The notes beneath the pieces are model-generated. The model worked only from the letters and a program-made list of their open reading frames with translations. It ran no database searches and was not told the origin of the DNA. From positions 1-64,000 of the forward strand of contig NZ_JRLB01000015.1 of NCBI RefSeq assembly GCF_000764495.1: a DNA stretch of 64,000 nucleotides. Reading direction: 5' to 3'. Each line of letters starts with the position of its first letter. Positions within the stretch are counted from its first letter, which is position 1. The position numbers and the translations under genes are program-made. The DNA is from Nitrincola sp. A-D6 (GTDB taxonomy: Bacteria > Pseudomonadota > Gammaproteobacteria > Pseudomonadales > Balneatricaceae). Positions 60,806 to 64,000 of the stretch are shown here, in pieces.

Positions 60806-63424
60806 TTACTTAAAACTACTGACATATAAAGAGCGGTATAAATACACACAAATACCACCAATTAATACAATTGGTACAGAAAACGAGAGCAGATCAATGT
60901 TGCCATAAGACGCAAGTATGGTTTTCAGGGGAATAACCAGTTCATGGAGTACAAAGATCGGGAAGGCCAGCATGCCAGTTACAGCCAGTAACTGAAAGCC
61001 TAATCGGTAAACCGGCTTTAGCCTATCATAGTAACCCAGGCTCCATTCAATTAGTGCTATCAAAATCATGACAACACCCGCATACGTCAACCAACGCCAG
61101 ATAAAATTGGTAGACACTGGCCAGACAAACCAGCTGTCTATACCCGTCTGATGAATTGACATAACAATACCCAGTAAAAGCAATACCGCACCCACCGGAA
61201 ACAAGTAGCTCAGATCACTGAATATCTGCTTGCAGCGAAAAATCGTTAAGCCCACAGCCATTCCCAGTAAACTTCCGGACAACATTTGAAAGTAAGCATA
61301 TTTGGCCGAAAACAGCAGTTTGACGAACTCTGCAACTCCCTCCGTCTGGAAGGAACCCATAGGTTTAAACACTATCAGGTCCAATAGATAAACTAATAGT
61401 GCGATCATCAGGGCTCCGATAACTTCAAACCGAAAACGTGACAGCAAATAGAAGATCGGATATAGACTAGCCGTGACTAACAAATAATAAGTCAAAACAG
61501 AGTAAAAAGAATTGCTGAAGTCTGTCAGGGTTATATCAATACCTTGTCTGGTCTTCTCCCAGAAAAATATTAACCCCATAATTAAGATACCCGTCAACAG
61601 CAGGGAAAAGGTTTTTTTCAAAATACCTTTTAGCCGGACCGGATCATTATGAAATAGTGGATATAAGGCATAGCCAGCTCCGACGCCATAAATAAGGGCA
61701 AAGCCAGGTGTTCCCATCGCCAGCAAGGGACCGAAAAAATTAGTAACGGCCTGGGGGTCATTAATTGGGAGACGCTCGAGCACTCCCTGGTGCCAATGAG
61801 CAAGAACCACCAATAGCACCATAATGCCACGCACAATATTAATAGACATACTGTTTTTCACAGCCTGTCCACGGATCTGATGCCGAGTTCCGCCTGCCGT
61901 ATCTGTTTGAGCCATCCGTTGGGCGATCTCACGAATCGTCAGGCCCTGAAGCAAGCCACGGGATATATCCGATGGCACACCCTGGCGCTCCATCTCGATC
62001 AGAGCTGATAAAGCTGATAAAGAGTCACCCCCTATATCATAGAAATTATCATCAGGATCAATATGATCCGTCTTCAATACCTGCTTCCAGATAGACAAAA
62101 TCTCCTGCTCCTCAGCAGAAAGCCCTGTCGCTGTTGCTTGCAAAGAAGTATCAACTTGCGCTACGGAGTCAGAAATATCCAGTTGCTGCGTTTGCAAATA
62201 ATTTTCCGCTAATACCTTTCGCTGGACTTTGTTGGTCGTTGTTAACGGAAACTGATCAACCCATTGAATTTTTAATGCCCGGCGATTGTTCACCCCATAA
62301 CCCAATAAAACCTGGTGCATGACTTCTTGTAGCTGAGAGGTCTCCAGACTAAGCGTATTCAATACAGACAGCAGCACCGCATTTCCCATCAACTCATCGG
62401 CAACAGAGGCAATGGCAACACCTTCTTTGATGTTAAGCTTTTCTCTGAAATCCCGCTCCAACGCATCAGGTGACAACTTAATACCACCACAATTAATCAG
62501 ATCATCGGCGCGGCCTTTATAGAACAGATAACCATCCTTGATTTCACCCAGATCGCTGGTAATAAACCAGCCCTGTGCATCCAGATTATCGACATATTCG
62601 CCTTGTATCAGCAGTGTCTTGGCAACATGTGGCCCCCGGATAGCAATCCGCCCACTATCTGTCAGCTTGAACTCTGTTTTTCCATAAGCACATCCGACAG
62701 ATTCCAGTAAAGGACCTGATACTTTATCAATGCGTAAAAATGTACTGCGAGAGGCTTCAGTTAAACCATAGTGCTGTGCAATGATGGCATTCGGGAACAA
62801 GGTTTTAAGTTCTTGTTTTTCTGCCTGACTCATATACTGACTGCCAATTTCAATCCATCGCAGACGTTCAGCTTCTTGGGAAAAGATGTGTTTATGATTC
62901 AGTAACACACGCCAGAGGCTTGGCACGGCTGAAACAGCGTTGATCTCATCGTTGCTCAGCATTTCCCGGATTTCGAGAGGGTTAAAGCCATTCTGGGGCA
63001 GAAAGCACTCACCACCAGCCAGGCTAACCGCGCGAAAACGCCCCAGGCCAAACGAGAAGTTAGCCGGAACACCAACGTATTCACGTATCTGATCATTAAC
63101 TTCCATGACCTGATTCAGACGCTCAGAAACATCAGAAAGCGCCTGGTGCGTCAGCAATACCCCTTTAGGCTCCCCCTCAGTTCCTGACGTGAAGGCAATC
63201 TGTGCGAGACAATCATCTACAGAGAAATCATAATGTTGGCTAAACCAACCCTTGGTATTGTCAGGTGAAATAACATCTGTCACTCCAACCAGGTCAATAC
63301 GGCTGTCATCTTCGTCACGAAGCAATACCACGACCTGATTGTTTTGATAACAATCAAACAGGGTTTTCACATATGAAATCGAGTTGACGGAAACTACGCC
63401 GACAACCTGCTGATCGCTAATCAT
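60806..63424 (-). CDS. AMP-dependent acyl ligase / acyl carrier / acyltransferase-3 fusion
   Basis: An 872-residue three-part protein. Residues ~1-420: adenylate-forming ligase with a shortened N-terminus (AFTSGTEGEPKGVLLTH, QHYGLTEAS, GWFITSDLGE, YKGRADDLINCGGIKLSP). Residues ~435-505: acyl carrier domain with the phosphopantetheine Ser in DIGGDSLSAL. Residues ~520-872: acyltransferase-3 membrane domain (SMSINIVRGIMVLLVVLAHWHQG, GFALIYGVGAGYAL) with about ten helices. The chain can in principle activate an acid, hold it as thioester and pass it to an acceptor at the membrane. Overlaps the glycosyltransferase gene by 4 bp and lies 10 bp before xrtD. Confidence 0.88.
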   Translation of the reverse strand: MISDQQVVGVVSVNSISYVKTLFDCYQNNQVVVLLRDEDDSRIDLVGVTDVISPDNTKGWFSQHYDFSVDDCLAQIAFTSGTEGEPKGVLLTHQALSDVSERLNQVMEVNDQIREYVGVPANFSFGLGRFRAVSLAGGECFLPQNGFNPLEIREMLSNDEINAVSAVPSLWRVLLNHKHIFSQEAERLRWIEIGSQYMSQAEKQELKTLFPNAIIAQHYGLTEASRSTFLRIDKVSGPLLESVGCAYGKTEFKLTDSGRIAIRGPHVAKTLLIQGEYVDNLDAQGWFITSDLGEIKDGYLFYKGRADDLINCGGIKLSPDALERDFREKLNIKEGVAIASVADELMGNAVLLSVLNTLSLETSQLQEVMHQVLLGYGVNNRRALKIQWVDQFPLTTTNKVQRKVLAENYLQTQQLDISDSVAQVDTSLQATATGLSAEEQEILSIWKQVLKTDHIDPDDNFYDIGGDSLSALSALIEMERQGVPSDISRGLLQGLTIREIAQRMAQTDTAGGTRHQIRGQAVKNSMSINIVRGIMVLLVVLAHWHQGVLERLPINDPQAVTNFFGPLLAMGTPGFALIYGVGAGYALYPLFHNDPVRLKGILKKTFSLLLTGILIMGLIFFWEKTRQGIDITLTDFSNSFYSVLTYYLLVTASLYPIFYLLSRFRFEVIGALMIALLVYLLDLIVFKPMGSFQTEGVAEFVKLLFSAKYAYFQMLSGSLLGMAVGLTIFRCKQIFSDLSYLFPVGAVLLLLGIVMSIHQTGIDSWFVWPVSTNFIWRWLTYAGVVMILIALIEWSLGYYDRLKPVYRLGFQLLAVTGMLAFPIFVLHELVIPLKTILASYGNIDLLSFSVPIVLIGGICVYLYRSLYVSSFK

Positions 63425-64000
63425 CCTGACTCTCCCAGCACTTTCAATTTAATGCCTCCAGTGCTGCATACAGTACCCAGCACCTTAATAAATGCTGCAA
63501 TTTCAGCATCCTCTACACAGGCATGTTGCACATCTAACTGCACGCAGGATGAGTCCTGCAAGAGTTCGTTGACAAAATTATACAGACGTTCCATCTCTGG
63601 ATGACTTGGCCTTCCGGACAATACCAAATGCATACCTGTATCAGTATGATAATCGGTGGTTACGCTGCCATTTTCCGAGGGACCAGGCTTAAAACGTAAG
63701 GGTAACAGGCGTGCGAATAGCTTGATGGCTAGGATTCCATCGTTCCAATAGCGCTTCCACAGATGCGGCTCCTCCGTAATACGCCACAGCCATTCAAGCC
63801 CCACTTTCTGCCACATAAGCGGTGCGCGGCGTACCGTGCCCGCGACAAAATTGACCACGGCACCCAGATGACTGACAACAGGCACCTCCAGTGCATCAAG
63901 GTTATGCATGATCCACGCCTGCCCTTTTTTAGCGCCAAGAGAAACAACTAAAAAATCAGCTTCTGCTGCATTGATTTGAGCAATAATATCTGGCGTGCTC
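63421..64000 (-). CDS. WecG/TagA-family glycosyltransferase with C-terminal STAS-like domain (5' end outside window)
   Basis: The frame is open from the window edge to the stop at 63421, so only the last ~190 residues are seen. FLVVSLGAKKGQAWIMHNLDAL, SHLGAVVNFVAGTVRRAPLMWQKVGLEWLWRI and KRYWNDGILAIKLFARL are the C-terminal motifs of WecB/TagA/CpsF N-acetylmannosaminyltransferases. After a linker (RFKPGPSENGSV) comes a ~95-residue STAS-like domain (MHLVLSGRPSHPEMERLYNFV, CVQLDVQHACVEDAEIAAFIKVL). It probably adds a sugar to the lipid-linked precursor of the exosortase-associated polysaccharide. Overlaps the next gene by 4 bp. Confidence 0.85.
   Translation of the reverse strand, partial: STPDIIAQINAAEADFLVVSLGAKKGQAWIMHNLDALEVPVVSHLGAVVNFVAGTVRRAPLMWQKVGLEWLWRITEEPHLWKRYWNDGILAIKLFARLLPLRFKPGPSENGSVTTDYHTDTGMHLVLSGRPSHPEMERLYNFVNELLQDSSCVQLDVQHACVEDAEIAAFIKVLGTVCSTGGIKLKVLGESG

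Overview
The window looks like a chromosomal segment of a free-living, probably aquatic, gammaproteobacterium. Three things suggest this: the block mrcA <> pilMNOPQ-aroK-aroB-damX-gltB-gltD is the standard gammaproteobacterial order; there is a VPLPA-type PEP-CTERM/exosortase surface-protein system together with a LapA-like giant adhesin; and the islands carry envelope-polysaccharide genes. No rRNA, tRNA or CRISPR array was seen.

Layout. (1) 1-3337: an IS3-family element sits inside an Rpn/PD-(D/E)XK transposase-like nuclease gene, and a 2,743-bp unit holding this plus the 3' end of gltD is tandemly repeated; the window opens inside the preceding copy. (2) 3338-20170: glutamate synthase (gltBD), damX, aroB, aroK, the type IV pilus assembly genes pilMNOPQ, and divergent mrcA (PBP1A). 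(3) 20171-40880: dsbD, a DAHP synthase, a roughly 2,330-residue LapA-type adhesin, pgm, three VPLPA-CTERM surface proteins, a C25-peptidase-like protein and an AbiEi-Fic fusion. This stretch, and only this stretch, is peppered with about 25 REP palindromes of two subtypes, some of them inside coding sequence. (4) 40910-47796 (+): galE, pgi, a divergent nucleotide-sugar dehydrogenase, two membrane acyltransferase-like proteins and an SGNH hydrolase. (5) 64000-47800 (-): one nearly gapless gene string: WecG/TagA-type glycosyltransferase-STAS, acyl ligase-carrier-acyltransferase fusion, exosortase XrtD, TPR lipoprotein PrsT, rfbACDB (dTDP-rhamnose), manC (GDP-mannose), and three further acyltransferase/OpgC-type membrane proteins. 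The acyltransferase genes (about 45-52 kb) are much more AT-rich than their neighbours and look imported.

How the parts fit. pgm, pgi, galE, rfbABCD and manC supply sugar nucleotides. The exosortase cluster assembles an extracellular polysaccharide and sorts VPLPA-tagged proteins, three of which are encoded at 33-35.5 kb. The many acyltransferases and SGNH hydrolases probably decorate the glycan. No flippase or polymerase and no glycosyltransferase other than the last gene is visible; the rest of the pathway probably lies beyond the right edge.

Quality note: about 20 single-base losses, nearly all in short homopolymer runs (mostly C/G), break conserved genes such as gltB, pgi, pgm, rfbA, rfbB, rfbC, dsbD and the DAHP synthase gene. 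I read them as sequencing or assembly errors, so these genes are given as single CDS features with the frameshift positions noted.
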